A stretch of DNA of 5,567 nucleotides from Phytoactinopolyspora endophytica (GTDB lineage: Bacteria; Actinomycetota; Actinomycetes; Jiangellales; Jiangellaceae), in the NCBI RefSeq assembly GCF_004138495.1, contig NZ_ML142870.1:104961-110527 (forward strand), written 5' to 3'. A model generated the notes under the pieces. The model saw only the letters and a list, made by a program, of their open reading frames with translations, did no database searches and had not been told where the DNA came from. Below, piece by piece: positions 1 to 5,567 of this stretch. Within the stretch, counting starts at the first letter, position 1; each line of letters starts with the position of its first letter. A program made the translations under genes and the position numbers.

Positions 1-49
1 CCGGTGCTGAGACTCCCGAGCCGTCCTCAGAGCAGCGGGTTCCCCGGTC

Positions 50-1180
50 CTATGTCAACACACCGGTCAGCCGGTCGTAGCGAAGAACTGTCGAACGGCT
101 CTCAGCAGCGTTCTGTAGTCCTTTAACACGGATGTTCAGGACACCGAGCTGGACCCGGTCGTTGGTGCTGACCCGCAGCCATGGCTCGCCCGCGCGTAGT
201 ACAGAGACCTCGTCGACCAACGTGTCGTCGCGTCCGGCAGCTATCGCGTAGGCAGGCCCGGCCGGCGGCTCGATATCGAGGCCACCGTCCTCGCGGATGG
301 TCACCGTGACGACAAGATCGCCACGTCCGTCGTTCGCATCGCCGATGAAGTCGTAGATCGACGCGGGTTCACCGACGTAATGCCTCAGCCGTCCGAGCCC
401 GGTCACATCCATCCCGTTGTAGAAGGTACGGCCCTCGGCATCGAGCCAGAAGTGTGGGTTGTGCGTGGGCGACCCGAAGTCAGGACCGGAGTTGTAAGAG
501 ATGTGCCAGTGCGGTGGGTTGTCCGAGTGCAGCGTGTTGTTGGTCTCGAAACCCATGAGGACGAAACGATGCCCCTTCGCAGCGGCCGTCTCGGTCATCC
601 CCGAGTCACGCCAGATCTCATGCGCCGCCACAACCTGGTGGATGACGGACTTCACCTGTCCCGCCGGCCATGCGACCGTGGTCCATGGCCCGGCTACACG
701 ATCAGGGTCGTTGTGCTCGATCCGCCAATACATGCCCGGCGAGATGTCCGGGTGGCTCCATACCTGGATCGTCGGCTGATTCGCGTTGATCGACTCCTGG
801 ATGACCGGGAGCGTGAAGCTGAAACTGTGCCGGTCCGCGGGATCGCGCCGGAGGTCGAGGTGGGTGTCCTGGTGAACCACCGTCTCCACCGCCACCTCCG
901 GCCAGCGCACGGTCACGTCGATTCCCGAGTCGTTCGGCGGGCCCTGGACGAACGTGTAGTACTCCGCGCGGCTGGCCACGGAGTACGTGTCACCGGGCAC
1001 GATCTCGTAGCCGGCGGGCAACGTGATCTCCGGACGGCCAGGCGTATCGGGTCGTGCCCGGACGATGCGGAACGCGGCGTAAGCCTGGTCTTGCGCGGTA
1101 GCGATGCGGGGAAGAGCAAGCGCCACGCCCGTGGCCGACGCCCCCGCGAGCAGAGTCCGACGGGTCAGAGGTGCAGACAT
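50..1180 (-). CDS. Tat-exported histidine-rich protein of unknown function
   Basis: The product is 376 aa. It opens with a twin-arginine signal peptide: LTRRTLLAG around residues 5-13, a hydrophobic stretch to about residue 24, and an AxA-type cleavage site (ATA-QDQ) after about residue 29. Folded export, possibly with a bound cofactor, is therefore likely. The start is the ATG at 1178-1180, chosen because GAAGG lies 7 nt upstream and the Tat motif sits at the correct distance. An in-frame extension up to 1303 would bury the signal peptide inside the protein. The mature part has no cysteine but many histidines, including HSDNPPHWHISY (about 218-229) and HNPHFWLD (about 240-247), plus H103, H107, H181 and H187. 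This pattern could bind a metal, which is inference. I do not recognise the family. The gene lies 223 bp downstream of the SPFH gene on the same strand, so it probably has its own promoter, although I could not find a convincing one. Confidence 0.88.
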   Translation of the reverse strand: MSAPLTRRTLLAGASATGVALALPRIATAQDQAYAAFRIVRARPDTPGRPEITLPAGYEIVPGDTYSVASRAEYYTFVQGPPNDSGIDVTVRWPEVAVETVVHQDTHLDLRRDPADRHSFSFTLPVIQESINANQPTIQVWSHPDISPGMYWRIEHNDPDRVAGPWTTVAWPAGQVKSVIHQVVAAHEIWRDSGMTETAAAKGHRFVLMGFETNNTLHSDNPPHWHISYNSGPDFGSPTHNPHFWLDAEGRTFYNGMDVTGLGRLRHYVGEPASIYDFIGDANDGRGDLVVTVTIREDGGLDIEPPAGPAYAIAAGRDDTLVDEVSVLRAGEPWLRVSTNDRVQLGVLNIRVKGLQNAAESRSTVLRYDRLTGVLT

Positions 1181-1403
1181 GCGAGGACCTTCTCTCGTCA
1201 GCCGATCACCGGTCCGTTCGATCATCCGATCCCGGCCGAACACGAGGGCGTCTCGGATCTGAACAGCAGCCGAAACTTGAGCCACACCGCGACAGTCCGC
1301 CATGGCGATTCACCGTGGCTGTTGCGACCATGTGCCGAGTCGTCGTGCTATAACCCCCCGGATTATTTCATGGTGCCTCGCAATAACCCGTTCGCAGCCA
1401 CCT

Positions 1404-2330
1404 CTAGCCGGCGCCGGGTTCGTCCAGCTCCGGTGGCGTGCTCGGCGCGGGCTCATCGGACTCGCGTGCCGGCTCTGGACCCGGCTCGCCGCCGTCGTTC
1501 TTCTCGGTGAACGCTTTGGAGACGCTCTGCAGCGCGGTGGTGACCTCGCTGGGGATCACCCAGAACGTATTCCCTTCGCCCTTGGCGAGCTCGGGCAGCA
1601 CTTGCAGGTACTGGTAGGCCAGCAGCTTCGGGTCCGGGTCGTTGCGGTGGATCGCGCCGAAGACCGTGTCGATCGCCTTCGCCTGACCGTCCGCGCGGAG
1701 GATCGCCGCCTCCTTGTCACCCTCGGCGGTGAGGATGCGGGCCTGCCGGGCACCCTCGGCGGTGAGGATCGCCGCCCGCTTCTCCCGCTCGGCGCGCATC
1801 TGCTTCTCCATCGAGTCCTTGATCGACGGTGGCGGGTCGATCGCCTTGAGCTCGACCCGGTTGACACGGATGCCCCACTTGCCGGATGCCTCGTCGAGCA
1901 CACCGCGGAGTGTGGAGTTGATGTGCTCCCGCGAGGTGAGCGTCTTCTCCAGGTCCATGCTGCCGATGACGTTGCGTAGCGTGGTCACGGTGAGCTGCTC
2001 GATGGCCTGAATGTAGTCCGCGATCTCGTACGCCGCGGCCTTCGGGTCGGTGACCTGGAAGTAAAGCACGGTGTCGATGTGTACGACGAGGTTGTCCTCG
2101 GTGATCACCGATCGGGGCTCGAACGAGATCACTTGCTCACGCAGGTCGATCAATGGCCTGGGCCGGTCGACGAACGGAATGACGACGTTCAGCCCGGGCT
2201 GCAGAGTCCGCAGGTAGCGGCCCAGCCGCTCCACGTTGCTTGCTCTCGCCTGAGGCACGATCCGCACGGTTCTGACCACCAGCACAACGGCGAGCAGAGC
2301 GATGACAAGACCGACGATCAGCTCGGCCAT
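1404..2330 (-). CDS. SPFH/band 7 (stomatin-like) membrane protein
   Basis: The product is 308 aa, a typical length for stomatin / QmcA-like proteins. It has a single N-terminal membrane helix (about 2-19), then the SPFH domain (about 22-180) with hallmark text such as VERLGRYLRTLQPGLN, IPFVDR, DLREQV and the stretch ending in the conserved IDPPPSI. Next comes an Ala/Glu-rich coiled coil of three 11-residue repeats (186-196, 197-207, 208-218), then the conserved region LLAYQYLQVLPELAKGEGNTFWVIP (in part), and a disordered Pro/Glu-rich acidic tail (about 278-308). SPFH proteins form large membrane-associated oligomers and act in membrane organisation and protein quality control; this role is inferred from the family. 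The start is the ATG at 2328-2330, preceded by AGGAGG with a 4-nt spacer. That ribosome binding site lies inside the end of the nfeD-like gene. A longer in-frame reading to 2438 is Arg/Pro-rich shadow sequence and was rejected. The 13-bp overlap with the upstream gene implies coupled translation. Confidence 0.95.
   Translation of the reverse strand: MAELIVGLVIALLAVVLVVRTVRIVPQARASNVERLGRYLRTLQPGLNVVIPFVDRPRPLIDLREQVISFEPRSVITEDNLVVHIDTVLYFQVTDPKAAAYEIADYIQAIEQLTVTTLRNVIGSMDLEKTLTSREHINSTLRGVLDEASGKWGIRVNRVELKAIDPPPSIKDSMEKQMRAEREKRAAILTAEGARQARILTAEGDKEAAILRADGQAKAIDTVFGAIHRNDPDPKLLAYQYLQVLPELAKGEGNTFWVIPSEVTTALQSVSKAFTEKNDGGEPGPEPARESDEPAPSTPPELDEPGAG
1718..1769 (-). repeat. 33-bp period repeat encoding coiled-coil hendecads
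   Basis: A 19-bp sequence (CACCCTCGGCGGTGAGGAT on the plus strand) occurs identically at 1718-1736 and 1751-1769, offset by 33 bp. It encodes ILTAEG twice in the SPFH coiled coil. A third, diverged unit (ILRADG) lies immediately downstream in the gene. The protein repeat is common in SPFH proteins. The exact nucleotide identity could reflect a recent internal duplication or simply shared preferred codons. Confidence 0.8.
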
Positions 2331-2764
2331 GGATCCTCCTGGGGGTGGACGAGCGCGGTGGCGCCCTCGATGGCGAACACATCCACGGTGGTTCCTACCG
2401 GGATGGTCAGATGCGGGTCGTACGCGCGGGCGGACCACTCCTCCCCACCGATCCGGACCAGGCCGGAGTCCTTGCCGACCTCGGCCAGCACGAGCGCCTC
2501 CCGGCCGACGAGCGCGGCAGTGCCGGACTGCATGGACGGTGCGCTGGTGAGATGCCGCCGGGCCACCGGCCTGACGACAGCGAGCATCAGGGTGGCGGTG
2601 GCGGCGAAGGCGAGCAGCTGGAAGCCTATGCCCAGGCCGACGGCGGCCACGCCGGCCGCGACGAGGGCGGCAGACGCCAGCAACAACAGGTCAAGTGTGG
2701 CTGTCAGGAGCTCGGCCGTGCCGAGCGCCCCAGCGACGATCAGCCATACGATCCAGGCCTGCAT
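2318..2764 (-). CDS. NfeD-like membrane protein with C-terminal OB fold
   Basis: The product is about 148 aa and corresponds to the short, protease-less form of NfeD. Three hydrophobic helices (about 3-19, 23-43, 47-65) are followed by a soluble beta-rich domain (about 80-142) with the NfeD OB-fold pattern: G.A.L.G..A.V, then GLVRIGGEEWSARA, IPVGTTVDVFAIEG and LVHP. Family members are encoded beside stomatin-like proteins and are thought to interact with them in the membrane; the overlap with the SPFH gene here fits that arrangement. The start is uncertain. I chose the ATG at 2762-2764 because the product then begins MQAWIVWLI, as NfeD proteins usually do. GGAG lies 12 nt upstream and GAGG 3 nt upstream. 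A GTG at 2771-2773 would add three residues but leaves only 3 nt after GGAG. The gene is divergent from the regulator gene. Confidence 0.9.
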   Translation of the reverse strand: MQAWIVWLIVAGALGTAELLTATLDLLLLASAALVAAGVAAVGLGIGFQLLAFAATATLMLAVVRPVARRHLTSAPSMQSGTAALVGREALVLAEVGKDSGLVRIGGEEWSARAYDPHLTIPVGTTVDVFAIEGATALVHPQEDPWPS

Positions 2765-2832
2765 ATGCCTCACCCGCTCCGGGGGAGATGCCCTCTTCTT
2801 TGAAAGGTACTCCGCTATGCAGGCCCACCGCC

Positions 2833-2852
2833 AGGGTAATATGGCATATACT
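2833..2852 (+). promoter_or_regulatory. Putative operator/promoter of the FCD regulator gene
   Basis: The element AGGGTAATATGGCATAT (2833-2849) contains a perfect 5-1-5 palindrome, ATATG-G-CATAT (2839-2849). A near-copy in the same orientation lies upstream of the amidohydrolase gene (see 5000-5016). Two -10-like hexamers, TAATAT (2837-2842) and TATACT (2847-2852), overlap it, but no good -35 lies at the expected distance. It is about 85 bp before the regulator start codon and also within the divergent nfeD-side control region. Size and symmetry suit a GntR/FCD dimer site, and autoregulation is a common habit of the family. Binding by this regulator is inference. Confidence 0.45.
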
Positions 2853-2934
2853 ACAAACTATCACCGGCGGCACTGAAGGCGCTGGAGACAGCAAAGCGTC
2901 GCAACGTCGGGCGCTGTGACCCGAGGAGTGAACG

Positions 2935-3609
2935 GTGACGATCCGAACGTCGGCTATCCGGCGCATCGAACACGCCTCGAGCCTGCGCGCCGAGGTCGAA
3001 CGGGCGCTCTCCGCAGCCATCGTCTCCGGCGAGCTCGAGCCCGGGGCGCTCGTCTCGGTCCCCACGCTCGCCGCGCAGTTCGCGGTCTCCGCGACGCCCG
3101 TCCGCGAGGCCATGCTCGACCTCGAGAAGCGAGGCTTCGTCGAGCCGGTGCGGAACAAGGGGTTCCGGGTCACCCACGTCGGCGAGGACGACCTGCGACA
3201 AGTCGTCCAGGTGCGACGGTGGCTCGAGGTACCGGCGATGAGCCTCGTCACGGAGAGCTTCCCGACGGACCGGCTCGACCACTATCGAGAGCTGGCCGAC
3301 CGCATCGTCACGGCCGCCGCCGCGGCGGACTTCTCGGAGTATCTGGCCGCTGACACCGACTTCCACCTCGCTCTTCTCGAGCTGACCGGCAACCAGCGGC
3401 TGGTGGACATCGTCGCCGATCTGCGCCGCCAGACCCGCCTGGTGGGGCTCGCCGACATGAAGAACACCGTCGAGCTCAAACACTCCGCCCAGGAGCACCA
3501 CGCCCTCCTCGATCTCCTGGTCGACGGCCGTGCCGACGACGCCGAGGCGCTGATGCACAAGCACATCGGCCACATCCTCGGCTGGTGGGCAGGCCGCACC
3601 GAGGACTGA
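2935..3609 (+). CDS. GntR-family transcriptional regulator, FCD subfamily
   Basis: The product is 224 aa, normal for FCD (FadR C-terminal domain) regulators. The N-terminal winged helix-turn-helix (about 16-80) carries the family pattern: SLRAEVERALSAAIVSGELEPG, then VPTLAAQFAVSATPVREAM, and LEKRGFVEPVRNKGFRV. The all-helical effector domain follows (about 85-218). A likely metal/ligand site is D140-x3-H144 (DTDFH), H188 (EHHALL) and H210 (MHKHI), matching the Asp/His set of metal-containing FCD proteins that bind carboxylate ligands. The start is the GTG at 2935, with GAGGAG 6 nt upstream. It is convergent with the amidohydrolase gene and divergent from nfeD. Regulators of this type usually control neighbouring catabolic genes and are released by a small organic acid or amino acid. 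Control of the amidohydrolase is inferred from convergent adjacency and the shared upstream element. Confidence 0.95.
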   Translation: MTIRTSAIRRIEHASSLRAEVERALSAAIVSGELEPGALVSVPTLAAQFAVSATPVREAMLDLEKRGFVEPVRNKGFRVTHVGEDDLRQVVQVRRWLEVPAMSLVTESFPTDRLDHYRELADRIVTAAAAADFSEYLAADTDFHLALLELTGNQRLVDIVADLRRQTRLVGLADMKNTVELKHSAQEHHALLDLLVDGRADDAEALMHKHIGHILGWWAGRTED

Positions 3610-3610
3610 T

Positions 3611-3669
3611 CCCATGATCATCAACTCTTCAGACCGGTTATACCGCGGTCACCGGTTGATGATCATGGG
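3611..3669. terminator. Perfect 15-bp inverted repeat between convergent genes
   Basis: CCCATGATCATCAAC (3611-3625) is matched exactly by its reverse complement at 3655-3669, with a 29-nt loop. The left arm begins one base after the regulator stop codon. The right arm contains the amidohydrolase stop codon (3663-3665) and its penultimate codons. The loop holds its own small hairpin (CGGT-TAT-ACCG, 3635-3645) and a direct repeat of ACCGGTT (3633-3639 and 3651-3657). Position and symmetry suggest a shared bidirectional terminator or mRNA 3'-end stabiliser. No T-tract follows on either strand, so it is not a classical intrinsic terminator. A protein-binding site is the alternative. Confidence 0.6.
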
Positions 3670-4865
3670 CAGATGGATCCGCCCTGGATGACCGTGCGCG
3701 GCCGCGCCTCATCCCACAGCACCGCTGGGTCCGCGGTCGGGTCACCGTCGAGCAGGACCAAGTCGCCGGCGCAGCCCTCCGCGATCCGCCCCACGTCGCT
3801 CCGGCCAAGCAGCTCCGCGTTCACAGAGGTCAGCGAGCGCAGCACGTCGAACACCGGATCCACGTCGAGCTGCAGCCGGATGCCGTGCAACTGCTCGTCG
3901 GCGAGCGGGCCCATCAGATCGCTGCCGAACCCGATCCGTACCCCCTCGGCGCGGGCGATCTCGATCGCCCGCTGACCGGCCGCCAGCACCTCGGCGTTCT
4001 TCGCCTTCGACACAGGGTGCAGGTTCACGTCGTCGCCACGCCGGTTCATCGCGTCGTAGGCGACCAGAGTCGGCACCAGGAACGCCGCATGCTCGGCCAT
4101 CAGGCGTGCCGCCTCCGCGTCCAGCAGGTTGCCGTGCTCGATCGAGCGCACGCCGTTGGTCACCGAATGCACGATCGCCTCGGCCGAGTACGCGTGCGCC
4201 GCCACATAACTGCCGCGCCGGGTGGCCTCGTCGGCGACCGCGGCCACCTCAGCCGCCGAGTACTGCGGCACCCGGATCGGATCGGTCAGCGAGATCACAC
4301 CGCCCGAGGCCATGATCTTGATCGCGTGGGCACCGGTCCGGAACCGTTCGCGGACCGCCCGGCGCACCGCGTCGACGCCGTCGACGATCTCGTTCATATG
4401 TCCGTGCCCGAAGCAGACGTCCAACTCCGGGGAACGCGGATCACCATGCCCGCCGGTCTGGCTCAGAGCGGGCCCGGTGTAGAGGTAGCGCGGCGCAGCC
4501 AGCAGCCCCTCCTCGATCGCCCATGCCAGTCCGATATCACCACCGGCCACATCCCGGACCGTGGTGAACCCGCGACGCAGCGCCGCGCCCAACCGGGCGG
4601 ACGCGTTCAGGCTCACGTAGCTCAGCGGCCGGGTCTCCAGCTCCAGCCCGCCCATGGCGGAGGCGTAGGCATGGAAGTGGGCGTCGATCATCCCAGGTAT
4701 CAGCGCCCGTCCGTGCGCATCGACGACCCGCTCGGCCCGGCTGACGCCCGACGCACCCACCTCGCGGATGACGCCGTCGGCAATCCGGACGTCGGCCTCC
4801 CGCAACCCCTCAGTCTCGCCGTCGAAGACCGCTGCGTTCGTAACCGTCAGATCGCCACCACTCAT
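3663..4865 (-). CDS. Metal-dependent amidohydrolase (Xaa-Pro dipeptidase/imidazolonepropionase-like)
   Basis: The product is 400 aa, usual for this branch of the amidohydrolase superfamily. An N-terminal beta-sandwich part (about 5-57) precedes the TIM barrel, and the C-terminal strands (about 360-398, GDLVLLDGDP) complete the sandwich. All metal-site residues are visible: H63 and H65 (DAHFH), K183 (AIKIMASGGV, probably carboxylated), H224 (AAHAYS), H244 (SIEHGN) and D316 (GFGSDL). This implies a binuclear cytosolic hydrolase. The closest subgroup by motif includes prolidase-like and Xaa-Arg/Lys carboxypeptidases and uncharacterised enzymes, so the substrate (a peptide, N-acyl amino acid or cyclic amide) is not known. 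The start is the ATG at 4863-4865, with a long AGGAGGAGAAGG purine run 5 nt upstream. An in-frame extension to 4976 starts with GTG and has no family-like sequence. The stop codon lies inside the inverted repeat shared with the convergent regulator gene. Confidence 0.94.
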   Translation of the reverse strand: MSGGDLTVTNAAVFDGETEGLREADVRIADGVIREVGASGVSRAERVVDAHGRALIPGMIDAHFHAYASAMGGLELETRPLSYVSLNASARLGAALRRGFTTVRDVAGGDIGLAWAIEEGLLAAPRYLYTGPALSQTGGHGDPRSPELDVCFGHGHMNEIVDGVDAVRRAVRERFRTGAHAIKIMASGGVISLTDPIRVPQYSAAEVAAVADEATRRGSYVAAHAYSAEAIVHSVTNGVRSIEHGNLLDAEAARLMAEHAAFLVPTLVAYDAMNRRGDDVNLHPVSKAKNAEVLAAGQRAIEIARAEGVRIGFGSDLMGPLADEQLHGIRLQLDVDPVFDVLRSLTSVNAELLGRSDVGRIAEGCAGDLVLLDGDPTADPAVLWDEARPRTVIQGGSICP

Positions 4866-4999
4866 GTCGTCCTTCTCCTCCTCGGCCGGTCGGGCTGGCA
4901 CGGTGTACGCCGTCGCGCCGCCCTTCAAGGCGACAGATGACGCGATCATTGCACAGCCAAACCGCGAGAACAGCACAGCCGCACCGGGAGAAATTTGAC

Positions 5000-5016
5000 A
5001 TGTGACATATTACTCT
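5000..5016 (-). promoter_or_regulatory. Putative operator/promoter of the amidohydrolase gene
   Basis: Read toward the amidohydrolase gene, the element is AGAGTAATATGTCACAT. It matches 14 of 17 positions of the element before the regulator gene, in the same orientation relative to its gene. Its core ATATG-T-CACAT is a 5-1-5 palindrome with one mismatch. TAATAT (5012 down to 5007) could be a -10 box, giving a leader of about 130 nt; no clear -35 is seen. On the plus strand it overlaps a tandem TGACAT repeat (4996-5001 and 5003-5008) and TTGACA (4995-5000). It may also affect the divergent oxidoreductase unit. Binding by the FCD regulator is inferred. Confidence 0.42.
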
Positions 5017-5057
5017 CCACCATCGTGTAGACCGCCTCACTCATCGCGGAGGGCCGA

Positions 5058-5237
5058 ATGGACCGGCGAGCGCTCGCTTCGCGAACCAGCGTTGTCGTCG
5101 CGATAGGCACAGTCACCACCGCCAGTTGCTCCGAATCCGACATCATGAATGTGGACACTCGATTGAAGGACCTCGTAACGGGGGTCATCATCCTCGCTGC
5201 CGTGGCGCTCGCCGCGGTCGGCAACCGGAGGCGTTAG
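5058..5237 (+). CDS. Small membrane ORF, possible remnant of an ABC permease
   Basis: This is a 59-codon ORF from the ATG at 5058, with GGAGGG 4 nt upstream, ending in TAG two bases before the FAD oxidoreductase start. The N-terminal half (MDRRALASRTSVVVAIGTV, then TTASCSES) looks like a short signal-type or hydrophobic segment with a poor lipobox. The last 30 residues, starting at an internal ATG (5145), read MNVDTRLKDLVTGVIILAAV and continue as a hydrophobic helix ending in NRRR. From memory of the family, this resembles the C-terminal helix of ribose-type (RbsC-like) ABC permeases, which are over 300 aa long; the rest of the permease is absent upstream. It may be a deletion remnant, or a genuine small membrane protein translated together with the next gene. 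I cannot decide between these from the sequence alone. Confidence 0.45.
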   Translation: MDRRALASRTSVVVAIGTVTTASCSESDIMNVDTRLKDLVTGVIILAAVALAAVGNRRR

Positions 5238-5239
5238 CC

Positions 5240-5567
5240 ATGGACGTCATCGTCATCGGGGCCGGCATCGTCGGGGCGGCGGTCGCGCGGTGCCTCGCCC
5301 GGGCCGGCGTCGGGGTCACCGTCGTCGAGCGCGGCGCCGCGGCCTCCGGCACATCATCGTCGGGCGAAGGCAATGTTCTCGTCTCGGACAAGGAACCGGG
5401 GCCGGAGCTGGTCCTCGCCCAGTACTCCGCGCGGATGTGGCCGACCGTCGCCACCGAGCTCACCGACGAGCTGGGCCCGCGCTTCCCGTCCATCGAGCTC
5501 GACCTGAAGGGCGGCCTGGTGGTCGCGACCACCGCGGCGGGGGCGGAGCCGCTGCTGGAGTTCGCGG
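5240..5567 (+). CDS. DAO-family FAD-dependent oxidoreductase, 3' end cut by window
   Basis: The first 109 residues are present; the gene runs off the window, and full-length members are roughly 370-400 aa. The N-terminus is a Rossmann FAD-binding unit: VIVIGAGIVGAAVA (GxGxxG at residues 7-12) and an acidic ribose-binding residue, E30, at the end of the second strand (VTVVER). It continues with SGTSSSGEGNVLVSDKEPGP, a segment I associate with glycine/D-amino acid oxidase-like and opine oxidase / HcnC-type enzymes. Expected chemistry is FAD-dependent oxidation of an amine or imino acid in the cytosol; the substrate is unknown. The start is the ATG at 5240, with GGAGG 8 nt upstream. The small ORF ends two bases earlier, so the two are probably co-transcribed. 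It is divergent from the amidohydrolase, and the pair may act on related compounds. Confidence 0.92.
   Translation, partial: MDVIVIGAGIVGAAVARCLARAGVGVTVVERGAAASGTSSSGEGNVLVSDKEPGPELVLAQYSARMWPTVATELTDELGPRFPSIELDLKGGLVVATTAAGAEPLLEFA

Noticed and set aside
5..33. Weak hairpin (CTGAG/CTCAG) after the Tat protein gene stop
   Set aside because: A 5-bp stem with a long loop and no T-tract is expected by chance in GC-rich DNA; the 49 bases at the window edge show nothing else.
1347..1352. TATAGC as a -10 box for the Tat protein gene on the minus strand
   Set aside because: No -35 hexamer is present at 16-18 bp, so the promoter cannot be supported.
1350..1390. Possible hairpins downstream of the SPFH gene (minus-strand GGTTATT with AATAATCC, or ATAATCC with GGTTAT)
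   Set aside because: The stems are only 6-7 bp with a bulge, are mutually exclusive and have no T-tract, so they are not convincing as a terminator.
380..1510. Long plus-strand open frame of 376 codons opposite the Tat protein gene and extending into the SPFH gene end
   Set aside because: It is Arg/Val/His-rich, shows no domain, spans the intergenic region and two antisense genes, and is explained by high-GC codon bias of the real minus-strand genes.
2851..3624. Minus-strand open frame of 257 codons opposite the regulator gene
   Set aside because: The plus strand encodes an unmistakable GntR/FCD protein with a good ribosome binding site; the antisense frame has a shadow-like composition and begins inside the inverted repeat.
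3885..4940. Plus-strand open frame of 351 codons opposite the amidohydrolase
   Set aside because: The catalytic residues of the amidohydrolase are all intact on the minus strand; the opposite frame is Arg/His/Gly-rich without motifs.
4946..5224. Minus-strand 92-codon open frame across the divergent control region
   Set aside because: It lies opposite the small ORF, covers the putative operator, and shows no recognisable domain.
1..5567. CRISPR arrays, tRNA or rRNA genes, insertion sequences, phage or defence genes
   Set aside because: No regularly spaced repeats, no tRNA-like cloverleaf and no transposase or known defence-domain proteins were found on either strand.

Overview
This looks like chromosomal DNA of a high-GC Gram-positive bacterium, most likely a mycelial actinomycete. 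The evidence is GC-rich codon use with G/C in third positions, GTG start codons, strong GGAGG-type ribosome binding sites, a Tat signal peptide and an actinobacterial-style NfeD/stomatin gene pair. I cannot name the genus from this sequence.

Left part (50-2764, minus strand): a Tat-exported, histidine-rich protein of unrecognised family lies 223 bp downstream of an overlapping two-gene unit. That unit encodes an NfeD-like membrane protein with a C-terminal OB fold, followed by an SPFH/stomatin (band 7) protein. The nfeD and SPFH genes overlap by 13 bp and are probably translated from one mRNA as a membrane-quality or microdomain module. The 223-bp gap (1181-1403) carries the ribosome binding site of the exported protein but no promoter I would defend.

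Middle (2765-3669): a divergent control region leads into a GntR-family regulator with an FCD ligand-binding domain (plus strand). Its stop codon is followed after one base by a perfect 15-bp inverted repeat. The far arm of that repeat contains the stop codon of the convergent amidohydrolase gene.

Right part (3663-5567): a metal-dependent amidohydrolase of the imidazolonepropionase / Xaa-Pro dipeptidase-like group (minus strand) is divergent from a 59-codon membrane ORF and a DAO-type FAD oxidoreductase (plus strand, cut by the window end). The second half of the small ORF resembles the C-terminus of a ribose-type ABC permease, so it may be the remnant of a lost transporter gene.

Most interesting signal: a 17-bp element matching at 14 of 17 positions, centred on the palindrome ATATG-n-CA(T/C)AT. 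It occurs once upstream of the regulator gene and once upstream of the amidohydrolase gene, in the same orientation relative to each gene. This suggests that the FCD regulator controls itself and the amidohydrolase, and possibly the divergent oxidoreductase unit. Together these genes look like a locally regulated catabolic locus for a small amide, peptide or amino-acid-like compound; the substrate cannot be read from the sequence.
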